Origin: JBAXQQ01 sp037131695
GTDB lineage: Bacteria > Armatimonadota > Hebobacteria > CAIYQO01
Assembly (NCBI GenBank): GCA_964638715.1
Contig: CAZWZF010000045.1
Span: 1-40,458, forward strand
Direction: 5' to 3'
Length of the DNA stretch: 40,458 nt
Positions 1 to 8,076 of this stretch are shown one piece after another. Made by a program: the position numbers and the translations under genes. Position 1 is the stretch's first letter. Every line of letters starts with the position of its first letter. The notes beneath the pieces are model-generated. The model searched no databases. It saw nothing but the letters and a program-made list of their open reading frames with translations, and had not been told where the DNA came from.

Positions 1-24
1 GATGTCATGGGGTAATTGTAGCAC

Positions 25-59
25 AGGAGGAGCTAACCGACTACCCCGTTAAATTTATT
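25..59 (+). repeat. Left copy of a 35-bp inverted repeat shared by both window edges
   Basis: This 35-bp stretch, containing the core GGAGCTAACCGACTACCCCG, recurs in inverted orientation at 40397-40431 with one mismatch. The flank towards the window edge (about 1-24) also shows weaker similarity to the corresponding flank of the right copy. The right copy sits directly upstream of a prepilin gene. Here no prepilin gene follows, so this copy may be a remnant or an independent repeat. Confidence 0.75.
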
Positions 60-110
60 CTGTTAATCCTATATTAAACAATGTAATTTACAACATTTTC
101 TATAGACATC

Positions 111-163
111 TGACTCCTAACGGAGTCAAAATCATGTCAATCATGTTAATCATGTCAAAAAAT
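111..163. repeat. Small palindrome plus AT-rich dispersed repeat
   Basis: A perfect 7-bp-arm hairpin (TGACTCC-taac-GGAGTCA, 111-128) is followed by iterations of an 'aatcatgttaatcatgtc' type sequence. The latter belongs to a dispersed AT-rich family also seen near 4262, 8031, 9455 and 22689. The repeat runs up to the stop codon of the minus-strand glycosidase gene. Confidence 0.5.
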
Positions 164-2785
164 AAAAAATAACCCCGCCACAATCTCCAGCACTTCACCA
201 CACCCTATCACTGCCACTTCATCAAAAATTACCCGCGCTTTTGCACCTTCCATTACATATTTCGCGCTGATAGTTGTCTCTTTTTTACCGCGTTTTGTGA
301 CGGATATTTTGGTTGTTGCGCTGATTGGAGTAAAGGTGAACTCTTTCAGGATTATCTCTCCGCCGAGGATTGTTAATGTGATGGTGTTTTCCTGCTGGTG
401 GAAAGTTCCCCACCCGGAATCCAGCGACCAGAATGCACGGGTTGTGTTCTTGATGGGGTGAAAACCTATTGCCCGGCGCGGCATATCGAACTCAAAGCCG
501 CTGAATACGTTCAGCAATGCGTAACTTGCCATTGATCGGGCGTAATTGCTGCCGCATTCTATCTCGTTCCACGGGTTGCGCTTTTCGCCATCAAACCGGT
601 CGCGAATCGCCGCCACAATCGTCATTCCTTCGTCTATCATGCCATGATTAATCATGTGCGACGCGGCGGCGTATTCAAACCCGCACATGGTTTCCTGGGT
701 GTATGGCACGGGAATTACCGGCTTTTTGCTGCCGACCGGGTAGCTGCAAATCACCAGTCCCGCTTCATCATTCAGGCTGAAAATCCGCCAGGGGTTGTAC
801 GCCTTGCGCATCGACGGCACGAAGCTGTTTTTCCACAATCCGTGGAGTGCCGTTTTAGTTTGCGCGGTATCAAATATCTCACCCAGGCCGTATAATTCAG
901 CATGCCACTGCGCCAGCACCTGGTCGATGACACAACCTTCGCCAACCTGGTATTTTATCTCGCCATGTTCCTCGCTCCAATACGGGTTAACGGCATCAAA
1001 CGACTCCAGCATTTGCTTGTCATTCAGGTTAACCTTCTGACAGTAATACTCGCCGTTAAACAGGTTCGCGTCTACCCATGCCTTGCCGCGGGTGAATATT
1101 TCGCGATATTCGGCGGCGGCGGCATCATCACCCAATGCGTCTGCCATCTCCGCGCCGGCTTTTAAGGCGCCAAGGTAAAACCCGGTCAGCCAGGAATTTG
1201 GCCCGAACAGTTCCATATCCAGGGTGTGATGCTGGCGTCCCCACAAAACCCCGGTTTTATCCGGATCCCAGCGATCGATATTATCGGGGTTCCAGGCGTA
1301 GCCAATTACTAATTTCAGCGTTGGCCACAAACCGCGCAGCCAATCGGTATCGCCGCATATTTTCCAATCGCGGTAAACCTTCATGATGCCGCCAAATTGC
1401 CCGTCGGCACAGGCGCGGATGCCCATTCGACCTGCACCCTTGCCGCGTCCCAGCGGCAATTGAATGCGAAACGGCAGCCCGCCGTGGTCGAACAGGTTAT
1501 ATTCATAGTCGGCGTCGCGCATACTGCGTTCCAGCCGGGGGAATAAAAACGGCAGCGCCTGGGCGTAATTCCACACGTGGGTACAGGAACCTTCGCAACA
1601 GCCTTCGCTGGGGTGGCAGCCTTCCCAACCATAAAATGTGCCGTCTTCCAACCGCAATACGGTGGGGGATTTCAATATCGAAATATTTGCCGATATTGCC
1701 TCAAGCGCCACCGGCGGCAGGTCTGACGAGAAGAGCGCGTCAGTAAACTTCCGGGTTTCATTCAGCAGTCGGTTCCATTGCCGCAAGCCGTATTTCGCGC
1801 TGGCGCGGGAGTCGGCAAAGATGGTGGCGTAGTAATTTTTCCAGGTATTCGGCGCGCAATCGCCGAATGAGCATTTGCAGGTTTCTTTATTGGGGTTCCA
1901 GTAATTTTCGCAATTTGGGAAGTTCCAGGCGATAATGAAGCGTACCGTTTTGCTCTCACCCGGTGATAATTCAAATTGCGTCGCCAAGGTACCATGATTG
2001 CCGCCTTTGGCATCTTCCGACGCGTATTGGCGATTGCACAACGACCCGACGGTGGTGAAATCATGCCAGTAAACTTCCTGAGCATCGTTCCACCCGCCAC
2101 GGTACCAGTATTCCTGCCAACTGGCATCGCCAGCGTCAGTCGCCAGCGTCATGTCGCCATATCTCACCGCATCGGCAGGCAAGTCGCAGGTATAGTGCAG
2201 CATCTGCAGATTATCATCTGCTGCATGACAGTTCACCTGGTTTTCCGGCAGCGGATTAGTCAGCACCCCGGCCAGCATATATTTCAACAGCACATCGCTA
2301 TTATTCGTCACTTCAAATTCAAAAAACGCCGCCGGAATACCGGAATCGTCCTCGTTCAGCGGAATAAAAGGGTTAAACGCGGTCAGCCGCACCTGTCCGG
2401 GGAAGGTGTCATCGATAAAATCCAGCACCGCCAGCGGGAAAGTGCCGGTAAAGTTAACTTCGCGAAAATGCGGGAACCCGGCCATGGATGCGATTGGCAC
2501 TCCAAAGCCAAAATTGGCAAATTTTCCCATCGGGAAATGCCCGGTATACGGCGGCGGAAAATCACCATTCAGCACCCGCGCATCGATAACCGCGCCATTG
2601 CGCTCCACCCGCAGCGCAAAATGCGAAAAGCCATTATAACTGCCTTTGGCAGGCTTGTTAAATATCTCCCAGTCAATCAACCGGCCATTCCCTGCCAACC
2701 CAATACAGCCGGTGCCGATACCACCCAAAGGAAAAGAAATCTCCTTCAACTTATCGCCGCGATACTGAAAATTATCATTAATCAT
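155..2785 (-). CDS. GH116-like glycoside hydrolase (GBA2/DUF608 type)
   Basis: This 876-aa protein resembles the non-lysosomal glucosylceramidase/beta-glucosidase superfamily. The N-terminal beta-sandwich begins with the family hallmark ISFPLGGIGTGCIGL. A C-terminal (alpha/alpha)6-type domain contains CTHVWNYAQALPFLFPRLE, then a DGQFGGI..YRDW segment, then HHTLDMELFGPNSW. The Asp in the last motif is the likely equivalent of the acid/base of characterised GH116 enzymes. A Glu just before CTHVW is a candidate nucleophile but is not certain. There is no signal peptide, so it is probably cytoplasmic. It stands alone behind its own promoter and palindrome. The last few residues (FFIF) are encoded next to an AT-rich repeat and may be a repeat-derived extension. 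Substrate specificity cannot be read from the sequence. Confidence 0.85.
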   Translation of the reverse strand: MINDNFQYRGDKLKEISFPLGGIGTGCIGLAGNGRLIDWEIFNKPAKGSYNGFSHFALRVERNGAVIDARVLNGDFPPPYTGHFPMGKFANFGFGVPIASMAGFPHFREVNFTGTFPLAVLDFIDDTFPGQVRLTAFNPFIPLNEDDSGIPAAFFEFEVTNNSDVLLKYMLAGVLTNPLPENQVNCHAADDNLQMLHYTCDLPADAVRYGDMTLATDAGDASWQEYWYRGGWNDAQEVYWHDFTTVGSLCNRQYASEDAKGGNHGTLATQFELSPGESKTVRFIIAWNFPNCENYWNPNKETCKCSFGDCAPNTWKNYYATIFADSRASAKYGLRQWNRLLNETRKFTDALFSSDLPPVALEAISANISILKSPTVLRLEDGTFYGWEGCHPSEGCCEGSCTHVWNYAQALPFLFPRLERSMRDADYEYNLFDHGGLPFRIQLPLGRGKGAGRMGIRACADGQFGGIMKVYRDWKICGDTDWLRGLWPTLKLVIGYAWNPDNIDRWDPDKTGVLWGRQHHTLDMELFGPNSWLTGFYLGALKAGAEMADALGDDAAAAEYREIFTRGKAWVDANLFNGEYYCQKVNLNDKQMLESFDAVNPYWSEEHGEIKYQVGEGCVIDQVLAQWHAELYGLGEIFDTAQTKTALHGLWKNSFVPSMRKAYNPWRIFSLNDEAGLVICSYPVGSKKPVIPVPYTQETMCGFEYAAASHMINHGMIDEGMTIVAAIRDRFDGEKRNPWNEIECGSNYARSMASYALLNVFSGFEFDMPRRAIGFHPIKNTTRAFWSLDSGWGTFHQQENTITLTILGGEIILKEFTFTPISATTKISVTKRGKKETTISAKYVMEGAKARVIFDEVAVIGCGEVLEIVAGLFFIF

Positions 2786-2800
2786 AACAAACCCCGTCCT

Positions 2801-2849
2801 TCGTGTAATTACACGAGATGATTTTACATAGTGATGTAGATGGTGTCAA
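2801..2849 (-). promoter_or_regulatory. Sigma70-type promoter with palindromic operator for the GH116-like gene
   Basis: On the minus strand, TTGACA (2849-2844) and TAAAAT (2826-2821) are separated by exactly 17 bp. The predicted start site, near 2814, falls inside a perfect 16-bp palindrome, TCGTGTAATTACACGA (2801-2816), which fits an operator for a dimeric repressor. The regulator is not identifiable in the window. Confidence 0.7.
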
Positions 2850-2934
2850 TGGGAGATATTTCATCCCCCATCTATTATTTTCACAATTCCCTCGGTAATT
2901 TAGCGACTTTTTGGGGTTTATCGTTTATAATTAA

Positions 2935-3444
2935 ATGGTGACAATAAATAATTCAAAGGTTAATATTGTGGTACGGGGGGCAACCCGGCGGGATTTAGAG
3001 GATATCGGCAATCTTTGGGTGGAATTAATTGAATACCACCGGCGGTTGGATGCGCGGTTTTTCGTGCCTTTTGAAGGGCGGAATCATTATGTGCGCTATA
3101 TCTACAATGCGTTGCGCGACGATTCTTTTCGCGTTTTTGTGGCAGAGTCTGCGGGCAAAGTGATTGGATATATTGTCGGATATGTGTCAGAAAATGCGCC
3201 GTTTTTTCCGCAGCCGCGATACGCGTTTATCGCGGATATCTGTGTGACGGCCAATAGCCGGTGCACGGGAGTGGGCAAGGCGATGGTGCAGGAAATGTCG
3301 AAGTGGTTCGTATCACGCGGCTTGCAGTCTACCCAATTGAATATCGCGTATAATAACGAAATATCACAAAAGTTCTGGCGCAGCCTGGGATGCCGCGATT
3401 ATCTGCATCACGTTTGGCTTGATTTAGAAGGGGTGTTAAAGTGA
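2935..3444 (+). CDS. GNAT-family N-acetyltransferase
   Basis: This 169-aa protein has the typical length and layout of a GNAT acetyltransferase. It would transfer an acetyl group from acetyl-CoA to an unknown amine. The acetyl-CoA pyrophosphate-binding motif A is visible around residues 100-115 as ICVTANSRCTGVGKA. It is followed by a helix and the C-terminal motif B region, FWRSLGCRDY. A TATAAT lies at 2926-2931, so close to the ATG that a downstream GTG (2938 or 2968) could be the true start. The stop codon overlaps the GTG start of the next gene by 4 bp (GTGA), so the two are translationally coupled. Confidence 0.85.
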   Translation: MVTINNSKVNIVVRGATRRDLEDIGNLWVELIEYHRRLDARFFVPFEGRNHYVRYIYNALRDDSFRVFVAESAGKVIGYIVGYVSENAPFFPQPRYAFIADICVTANSRCTGVGKAMVQEMSKWFVSRGLQSTQLNIAYNNEISQKFWRSLGCRDYLHHVWLDLEGVLK

Positions 3445-4238
3445 AGTTTTCTGTATTGGTTTTATTGTTTTTAATATCAGTTTTTGCATTTGCCGAGGTA
3501 AAATTACCGGCAAATTTTAAACTGTACCGGATAGAAGTGAATACATTCTGGCAGACAAATTGTTATATATTAACCGGCGAAACCAATAAAGCGATAATCA
3601 TTGATCCGGGTGATGAGTTGAAATTTATTCCCAAGGAAGATCGTGAAATTCAGGACCGCGATGTTTACCATTCTACCGGTGAACATGCCGCGCGGATAGA
3701 TTTCATCATAAAAAAATACAACATTACCCCGCAGATGATAATATATTCGCATGGCCATTTGGATCATTTATCCTCGGCAACCATGCTGAAGGAAAAATAT
3801 AAATGCGAAACCGTGATGCACAAAGGCGATGTAAGGGATGGCTACCCCAAGGATAACCGGCTTTTTGATTTACCGCTGCCCAAGGTTGACCGCACTGTTG
3901 AAGACGGCGAAATAATCAAGCTGGACGGGATGGAATTAAGGGTAATACATACTCCCGGCCACAGCCCCGGCGGCATTTCACTCTTCACCACCTTCAACGG
4001 CCAGCCATATCTTTTCAGCGGCGACACCCTGCTGTACCACACCACTGGCCGCACTAATTTTAAAGATGGCAGCGGGTCGGATAAATTATTATTTGAATCT
4101 ATCACCAAGCGCCTGTTCGCCTTGCCGGATGACACCATCGTATTTCCCGGACATTATGAATACACCACCATCGGCGAAGAAAAAGTCAGCAACTATGTAG
4201 TTGACAGCTATAGAAAACTATTTGCACCAGAAGATTAA
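3441..4238 (+). CDS. Exported MBL-fold metallohydrolase (glyoxalase II-like)
   Basis: This 265-aa protein begins with a Sec-type signal peptide with a likely cleavage after AFA (about residue 18), so it is probably periplasmic or surface-located. The zinc signature is complete: H104-G-H106-L-D108-H109, then HTPGHSPGG, the bridging Asp in GDTLLY, and the late His in FPGHYEYTT. This arrangement matches the glyoxalase II/MBL hydrolase family; the substrate is unknown. The GTG start overlaps the stop of the acetyltransferase gene and is preceded by an AAGGGG ribosome-binding site, which supports this choice. Confidence 0.85.
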   Translation: MKFSVLVLLFLISVFAFAEVKLPANFKLYRIEVNTFWQTNCYILTGETNKAIIIDPGDELKFIPKEDREIQDRDVYHSTGEHAARIDFIIKKYNITPQMIIYSHGHLDHLSSATMLKEKYKCETVMHKGDVRDGYPKDNRLFDLPLPKVDRTVEDGEIIKLDGMELRVIHTPGHSPGGISLFTTFNGQPYLFSGDTLLYHTTGRTNFKDGSGSDKLLFESITKRLFALPDDTIVFPGHYEYTTIGEEKVSNYVVDSYRKLFAPED

Positions 4239-4261
4239 AAGTAATTTTATACGATAAATTT

Positions 4262-4336
4262 TGACATGATTTACATGATGAATTTATTATTGGCGCAGCC
4301 AGAAAATCCTGTTAATCTTGTTAATCATGTCTAAAA
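4262..4336. repeat. AT-rich dispersed repeat (gattaac/catgatt family)
   Basis: The gap holds 'gacatgatttacatgatg' and 'cctgttaatcttgttaatca', variants of a motif also present near 129-163, 8031-8070, 9455-9532 and 22689-22722. All copies are intergenic. No coding or promoter signal is evident within it. Confidence 0.55.
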
Positions 4337-4381
4337 AATCTTATCACAACTTTGTATCTTAATAAGGTTAAGGTATCAGAT

Positions 4382-5497
4382 ATGCTAATAGCCATTGATT
4401 CGCTGCTTTTGCACGGGCAATTTACCGGCGTCCAGCATGCCATTAAGAACATCACCAGCGAATTGCTGGCGGATGATGAACACCAGTATTTACTGGTATT
4501 GCCCAGCGATGCCGACCCTGCAAAACTATACCCGAATGCGAATTACCAGGTTTTACACGCGCCTTTTAAAGGCAATGAGAAGCTGAAACGCATCTGCTGG
4601 CAGCAATTCACCATGCCAAAACTACTGAAAGAGAAAGGTGTTGACCTGCTCTTTTCACCCGGGTATATCTCCTCAATCGGTTGGCGCGGCAAATCCGCCG
4701 TGCTTATTCACGATACTATCGCGCTGTCACACCCCGAGTTTTGTTCGTTCTGGAACGCGAAAAGCTACCGTATGCTGCTGCCCATGTCTGCCCGCCACGC
4801 CGATATCGTCATCACCCCCAGCCTGTCTACGGCAAATGACGTGGTGCAATTTTGCCATGTGAAGGCTGATAAAACCCGGGTAGTTCCGCTGGGAGTAAAT
4901 CAAATCGAAGTGCCGGCGGAAGGCGATGTCATTCAGGCGCGCCAGCGGATCAGTCCTGGACGGCCTTACATACTTGCGGTTAGTGCAATTGAACCAAAAA
5001 AGAACTTTGACGGCTTGATTAAATGGTTCGATAAATGGGCAGCGGAGATTCCACATAACCTGGTGATAATCGGCAAATACGCCTGGCGTACCCAGGCTGT
5101 GAAAAAAGCGTTGAAGAAGTCGAAATATCAGAAAAGAATAATCATGCCCGGCTACATGGACCAGGCCGACCTGCCGCCCATCTACGGTGGTGCCGACCTG
5201 TTCGTCATGCCATCCCGCTACGAAGGTTTTGGCCTGCCTGCGTTGGAAGCGATGAGCGCGGGTGCCGCCACCGCCGTCAGCAATGCCGGTTCATTGCCGG
5301 AGATAGCTGGTGACGCCGCCGCGGTAATTCCCCTGGAAGGCGACGCCTGGGTAACCGCGATACCAGCACTGCTGAAAGACCCCGCAAAACTCGAAACAAT
5401 GCGCGCCAGCGGAATAACCCGCGCCAAAGAATACACCTGGCAAAAAACCAGTGAGATGATTCTGCGGGTGTTTGGCGAGATTGGGAGAATGAAGTAA
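4382..5497 (+). CDS. Glycosyltransferase family 4 (GT-B fold)
   Basis: This 371-aa retaining GT-B glycosyltransferase of the GT4 group would transfer a sugar from an activated donor to a cell-surface glycan or lipid. The N-terminal acceptor domain has the FTGVQH loop and LIHDTIALSHPEF. The C-terminal donor domain has VSAIEPKKNFDGLI and the E-x7-E motif as E281 in RYEGFGLPALEAM through E289. The ATG at 4382 was chosen over an upstream TTG because an AAGG ribosome-binding site lies 8 bases before it and the family fold begins there (MLIAIDSLLL). It is a single gene flanked by repeats on both sides; donor and acceptor cannot be inferred. Confidence 0.88.
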   Translation: MLIAIDSLLLHGQFTGVQHAIKNITSELLADDEHQYLLVLPSDADPAKLYPNANYQVLHAPFKGNEKLKRICWQQFTMPKLLKEKGVDLLFSPGYISSIGWRGKSAVLIHDTIALSHPEFCSFWNAKSYRMLLPMSARHADIVITPSLSTANDVVQFCHVKADKTRVVPLGVNQIEVPAEGDVIQARQRISPGRPYILAVSAIEPKKNFDGLIKWFDKWAAEIPHNLVIIGKYAWRTQAVKKALKKSKYQKRIIMPGYMDQADLPPIYGGADLFVMPSRYEGFGLPALEAMSAGAATAVSNAGSLPEIAGDAAAVIPLEGDAWVTAIPALLKDPAKLETMRASGITRAKEYTWQKTSEMILRVFGEIGRMK

Positions 5498-5529
5498 GAA
5501 GGAATGCATAAGAATTGTAAAAATGTGTA

Positions 5530-5652
5530 GTCACCGTGTGGAAAGGGACGCAAGTCCGGCTATCCGGGAACGCCAATCTCCTAATTGGCGAGTGATTAAA
5601 ATGATAGATTGTAGAAAATCCGCCGGACTCGCGTCCCTTTCCATACGGTGAC
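5530..5652. repeat. REP-like inverted repeat, complete copy 1
   Basis: Arms of 31 nt (5530-5560 and 5622-5652) differ at only two positions when one is reverse-complemented. The outer end reads CGGTGACTGAA. The interior contains a second small inverted repeat, cgccaat..attggcg. Related elements occur at 6587-6625 and 11987-12085. Confidence 0.75.
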
Positions 5653-5785
5653 TGAATATTAATAACTATTCAACATATCTCCCGCTAATGTTACAATAAA
5701 GATTGCATAGAGATGTTTATAACATAATAAATTCTACAAAATCCACTCAAATTTTTCATTTTTTCTTCACTTGTGTTTTCTGTGG

Positions 5786-5900
5786 TATAATAAATATAGC
5801 CCATTTTGTTGGCGACCACCTCTGTACCCTCCGTATTGACCTAAATACACGGATTGTCCCCAGGCAGCCTCCACCTCTTTCGGCTCGAAGGAGAAAAATT
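5786..5900 (+). promoter_or_regulatory. Promoter -10 and structured leader of the L25 gene
   Basis: A perfect TATAAT lies at 5786-5791, without a clear -35. The resulting leader of about 100 nt contains a bulged stem around 5830-5853. It also contains an 8-bp hairpin pairing CUCUUUCG (5875-5882) with CGAAGGAG (5886-5893) over a 3-nt loop, with one G-U pair. The second arm is the Shine-Dalgarno sequence of the L25 gene, so the hairpin could hide the ribosome-binding site. Confidence 0.45.
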
Positions 5901-6461
5901 ATGACAACGTTTCCGACCCTGTCGTGTTCGTTACGTACAAGCACTGGCAGCAATGTCGCACGTCAGATGCGACAAAAAGGTTTGTTACCTGCGACTGTAT
6001 ACGGTCATGGCGCTTCAGTATCAATTACCATGGAACAGAAGCATTTCGTGAAAGTAGCACTCACAGGTAATTCCGGCTCCCAAATCGTTCATCTTGATGT
6101 CGATGGCACCGATGGCGGATTGGCGCTGGTAAAGAATGTTCAAAAAAATATGCTTGCACATGTTTTAACCCATGTTGATTTACAGCGTGTTTCACTGACT
6201 GACAGTCTGCAGATTCCTGTACCATTAGTGCTTGATGGCGATGCCGCCGGCGTTTTAATTGGTGGTGTATTAGACGTTTACATTTTTGTGCTTAACCTGA
6301 AATGCGCAGCAAGCGCAGTGCCGGAAAGCATTCATTATGACATCAGCAATTTACAGGTGAATGAGCATTTGACAGTAAGCCAAATCCCATTGCCAGAAGG
6401 TTGCGAACTGCTTGACCGTCCTGAAGACACCATCGCAGTTATTCGGTTGAAAGCTGAGTAA
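5901..6461 (+). CDS. rplY: Ribosomal protein L25 (general stress protein Ctc type)
   Basis: This 186-aa protein is a long-form bacterial L25/TL5/Ctc, which binds 5S rRNA in the central protuberance of the large subunit. The N-terminal L25 domain (about 1-90) shows ARQMRQKGLLPATVYGHG and LVKNVQKNMLAHVLTHVDLQRV. The C-terminal beta domain (about 95-186) ends with PEDTIAVIRL. The start at 5901 is supported by the strong GAAGGAG at 5887-5893; upstream in-frame codons have no similarity to the family. In many bacteria this gene neighbours pth and prs, but neither is present here. A terminator-like hairpin follows. Confidence 0.92.
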   Translation: MTTFPTLSCSLRTSTGSNVARQMRQKGLLPATVYGHGASVSITMEQKHFVKVALTGNSGSQIVHLDVDGTDGGLALVKNVQKNMLAHVLTHVDLQRVSLTDSLQIPVPLVLDGDAAGVLIGGVLDVYIFVLNLKCAASAVPESIHYDISNLQVNEHLTVSQIPLPEGCELLDRPEDTIAVIRLKAE

Positions 6462-6519
6462 TTACCAGGTTTTCAGTTTTCAGTGTTTAGTTTTCAGCAT
6501 TGAATAAGCTTATAACTTT

Positions 6520-6550
6520 ACTCCCTCTGTTACATGGTGACAGGGGGAGT
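6520..6550 (+). terminator. Terminator-like hairpin after the L25 gene
   Basis: An 11-bp stem, ACTCCCTCTGT (6520-6530) with ACAGGGGGAGT (6540-6550), has one G-U pair and a 9-nt loop. Only a weak T-rich stretch follows (tggttta), so efficient intrinsic termination is uncertain. Just upstream (6470-6500) lies an 'agttttcagtgtttagttttcag' repeat that recurs near 25206. Confidence 0.45.
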
Positions 6551-6586
6551 TGGTTTATTGGTGATTTCTCTTCTTTCTCTTCAAAT

Positions 6587-6625
6587 AGCCGGGCTCCCGC
6601 CCAGTTCCACACGGTGACTGAAATT
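6587..6625. repeat. REP-like half element, copy 2
   Basis: The sequence AGCCGGGCTCCCGCCC followed by AGTTCCACACGGTGACTGAA matches the right arm of the element at 12051-12085 almost exactly, and more distantly the arm at 5622-5652. The facing left arm is missing, so this is a solitary half. Confidence 0.65.
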
Positions 6626-6670
6626 TGACAAGGATTTTCAAATTTATAACCAACCACTATCCACTATCCA

Positions 6671-7990
6671 CTACTTTTTCTTCTCGTCACTAAGCAATGC
6701 CGTAGGGAAATATGTGTGTAGTATGGCACGGTAGCTCTTTCCGGCCTTGGCGCGTCCAACTGCTCCCCACAGACACATTCCTATTCCGTGCCCGCACCCG
6801 GTGCCGTTAAATGTAAAGCCGGTCAGTTTTCCTTTAGCATCTTTATCCGGGGTTACTGTAAACAGGTCTGACGGTAATCCGTCATGCCCGGGTTTTCCAC
6901 TGCCAAACAGCCATCTTATCGCCTCTGTCCGCACTATCAGGCTACTGTTATCGCCTTCTATTCTGGTTATATAGGCACGGCCACCCGGTGTTTTCACCTC
7001 GACGCGGATGTCGGTGACATTTTTTATCACCGCGGTGGGGTCGTTGTTTATTATTGGCAGATTTGCCGCTACCAGTTTGTTTACCTGTTCAATGGTAAAT
7101 TTTCGTTCCCAGGTATATTTGGGGTCGTTTGCGCAATATGTGGTTTTGCCGACGGCATCGGATACCGGCCGCAGATATGGACGGGCATATTCCGGTCCCC
7201 AGATATAACCGGCGTCGTCGGACATGCCGCCACAGGAGTTTGAATAGTAGACATCAGCAGGCAATCCGGCGCTATTTGTCAGGTATATCCCGCTGGTGGC
7301 TTTTAACGCGTCGTCCCATTCGGCACAGGGATATTTTCCATATGCGCAGGTTTGGCAGTCAATGTTGGCGCAGACATCGGCGTATTCATCGGCATGCTTG
7401 CCTAACTTTGTCAGCGGATAAGTGCGCGCCAGTACCGCGTGTGCCCGCAGCACTTCGCGCGGAAATTTTCGCGGTGCCTCGCCTTGTGATACCAACCGGG
7501 TGTAATCTTCCAGGTTTATTAACCTTGACGCGTGCAAACTGCCGTTGATGACGATGGAAACCGGGATGCCGGGGTCGATGACGTAGCTATTTGTTCCGCT
7601 GGTGAAGGTGATGATTTTTTTTCCAATCAAAATAATTTCGCCGGATGCTCTCAGCACGCTCACGCCATCTCGCCGCACCTTGTACAGGTTGTCAACAGTT
7701 ATCTCCAGAGTGTAACTATGCGCGGTAGTGCAGTTAAACAGCACTTTGTAATTTTTATCAGTAACCGACACCGCGTCATCGCTTTTCCAGCCAAAACTTT
7801 GCTGATGCCCGACTATCAATACCCGCAAAGGAACCTTTTCTGACACAATATCACGCCATGCCGGTTTTTTATAAGCGTCAGCTGACGATATAACCGAACT
7901 TTTCGCATCACCTGATGACATCTCCGGTTGTACGGCAATGCCGATGATTATAACTAAAATTATTATTGATAATATTATTAAAATACGCAT
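6671..7990 (-). CDS. SpoIID/LytB domain protein
   Basis: This 439-aa protein begins with a hydrophobic signal or anchor segment (residues 1-20), so it acts outside the membrane. The SpoIID/LytB domain occupies roughly residues 150-435. It shows VLRAHAVLARTYPL (the usual LKAQAVAARTY), SNSCGGMSDDAGYIWG and the C-terminal HGIGMCLWGAVGRAKAGKSYRAIL. The family includes the SpoIID lytic transglycosylase and the LytB amidase enhancer, which act on peptidoglycan. The organism shows no other sporulation gene here, so a role in wall remodelling is more likely. The ribosome-binding site is AAGGGT. It is monocistronic by spacing. Confidence 0.88.
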   Translation of the reverse strand: MRILIILSIIILVIIIGIAVQPEMSSGDAKSSVISSADAYKKPAWRDIVSEKVPLRVLIVGHQQSFGWKSDDAVSVTDKNYKVLFNCTTAHSYTLEITVDNLYKVRRDGVSVLRASGEIILIGKKIITFTSGTNSYVIDPGIPVSIVINGSLHASRLINLEDYTRLVSQGEAPRKFPREVLRAHAVLARTYPLTKLGKHADEYADVCANIDCQTCAYGKYPCAEWDDALKATSGIYLTNSAGLPADVYYSNSCGGMSDDAGYIWGPEYARPYLRPVSDAVGKTTYCANDPKYTWERKFTIEQVNKLVAANLPIINNDPTAVIKNVTDIRVEVKTPGGRAYITRIEGDNSSLIVRTEAIRWLFGSGKPGHDGLPSDLFTVTPDKDAKGKLTGFTFNGTGCGHGIGMCLWGAVGRAKAGKSYRAILHTYFPTALLSDEKKK

Positions 7991-8030
7991 AGATTGATAC
8001 CCTTAAAATTAATTAACATGGATGAGCAGG

Positions 8031-8070
8031 ATAAATTTAATCCTGTTAATCTTGTTAATCCTGTCTAAAA
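8031..8070. repeat. AT-rich dispersed repeat between proA and the SpoIID gene
   Basis: The sequence 'aatcctgttaatcttgtt' followed by 'aatcctgtc' fills the short gap downstream of the proA stop codon. It matches the intergenic family seen at 4262-4336 and 9455-9532. Confidence 0.5.
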
Positions 8071-8076
8071 TTCTTA

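Noticed and set aside
1976..2821. 281-codon plus-strand reading frame opposite the GH116-like gene
   Set aside because: Composition is that of an antisense shadow (rich in Arg, His and Gln), with no family motif, and it lies wholly opposite a convincing gene.
5703..5900. N-terminal extension of the L25 gene to an upstream start
   Set aside because: The extra residues do not resemble L25, and a strong ribosome-binding site lies before the ATG at 5901; the region reads as promoter and leader.
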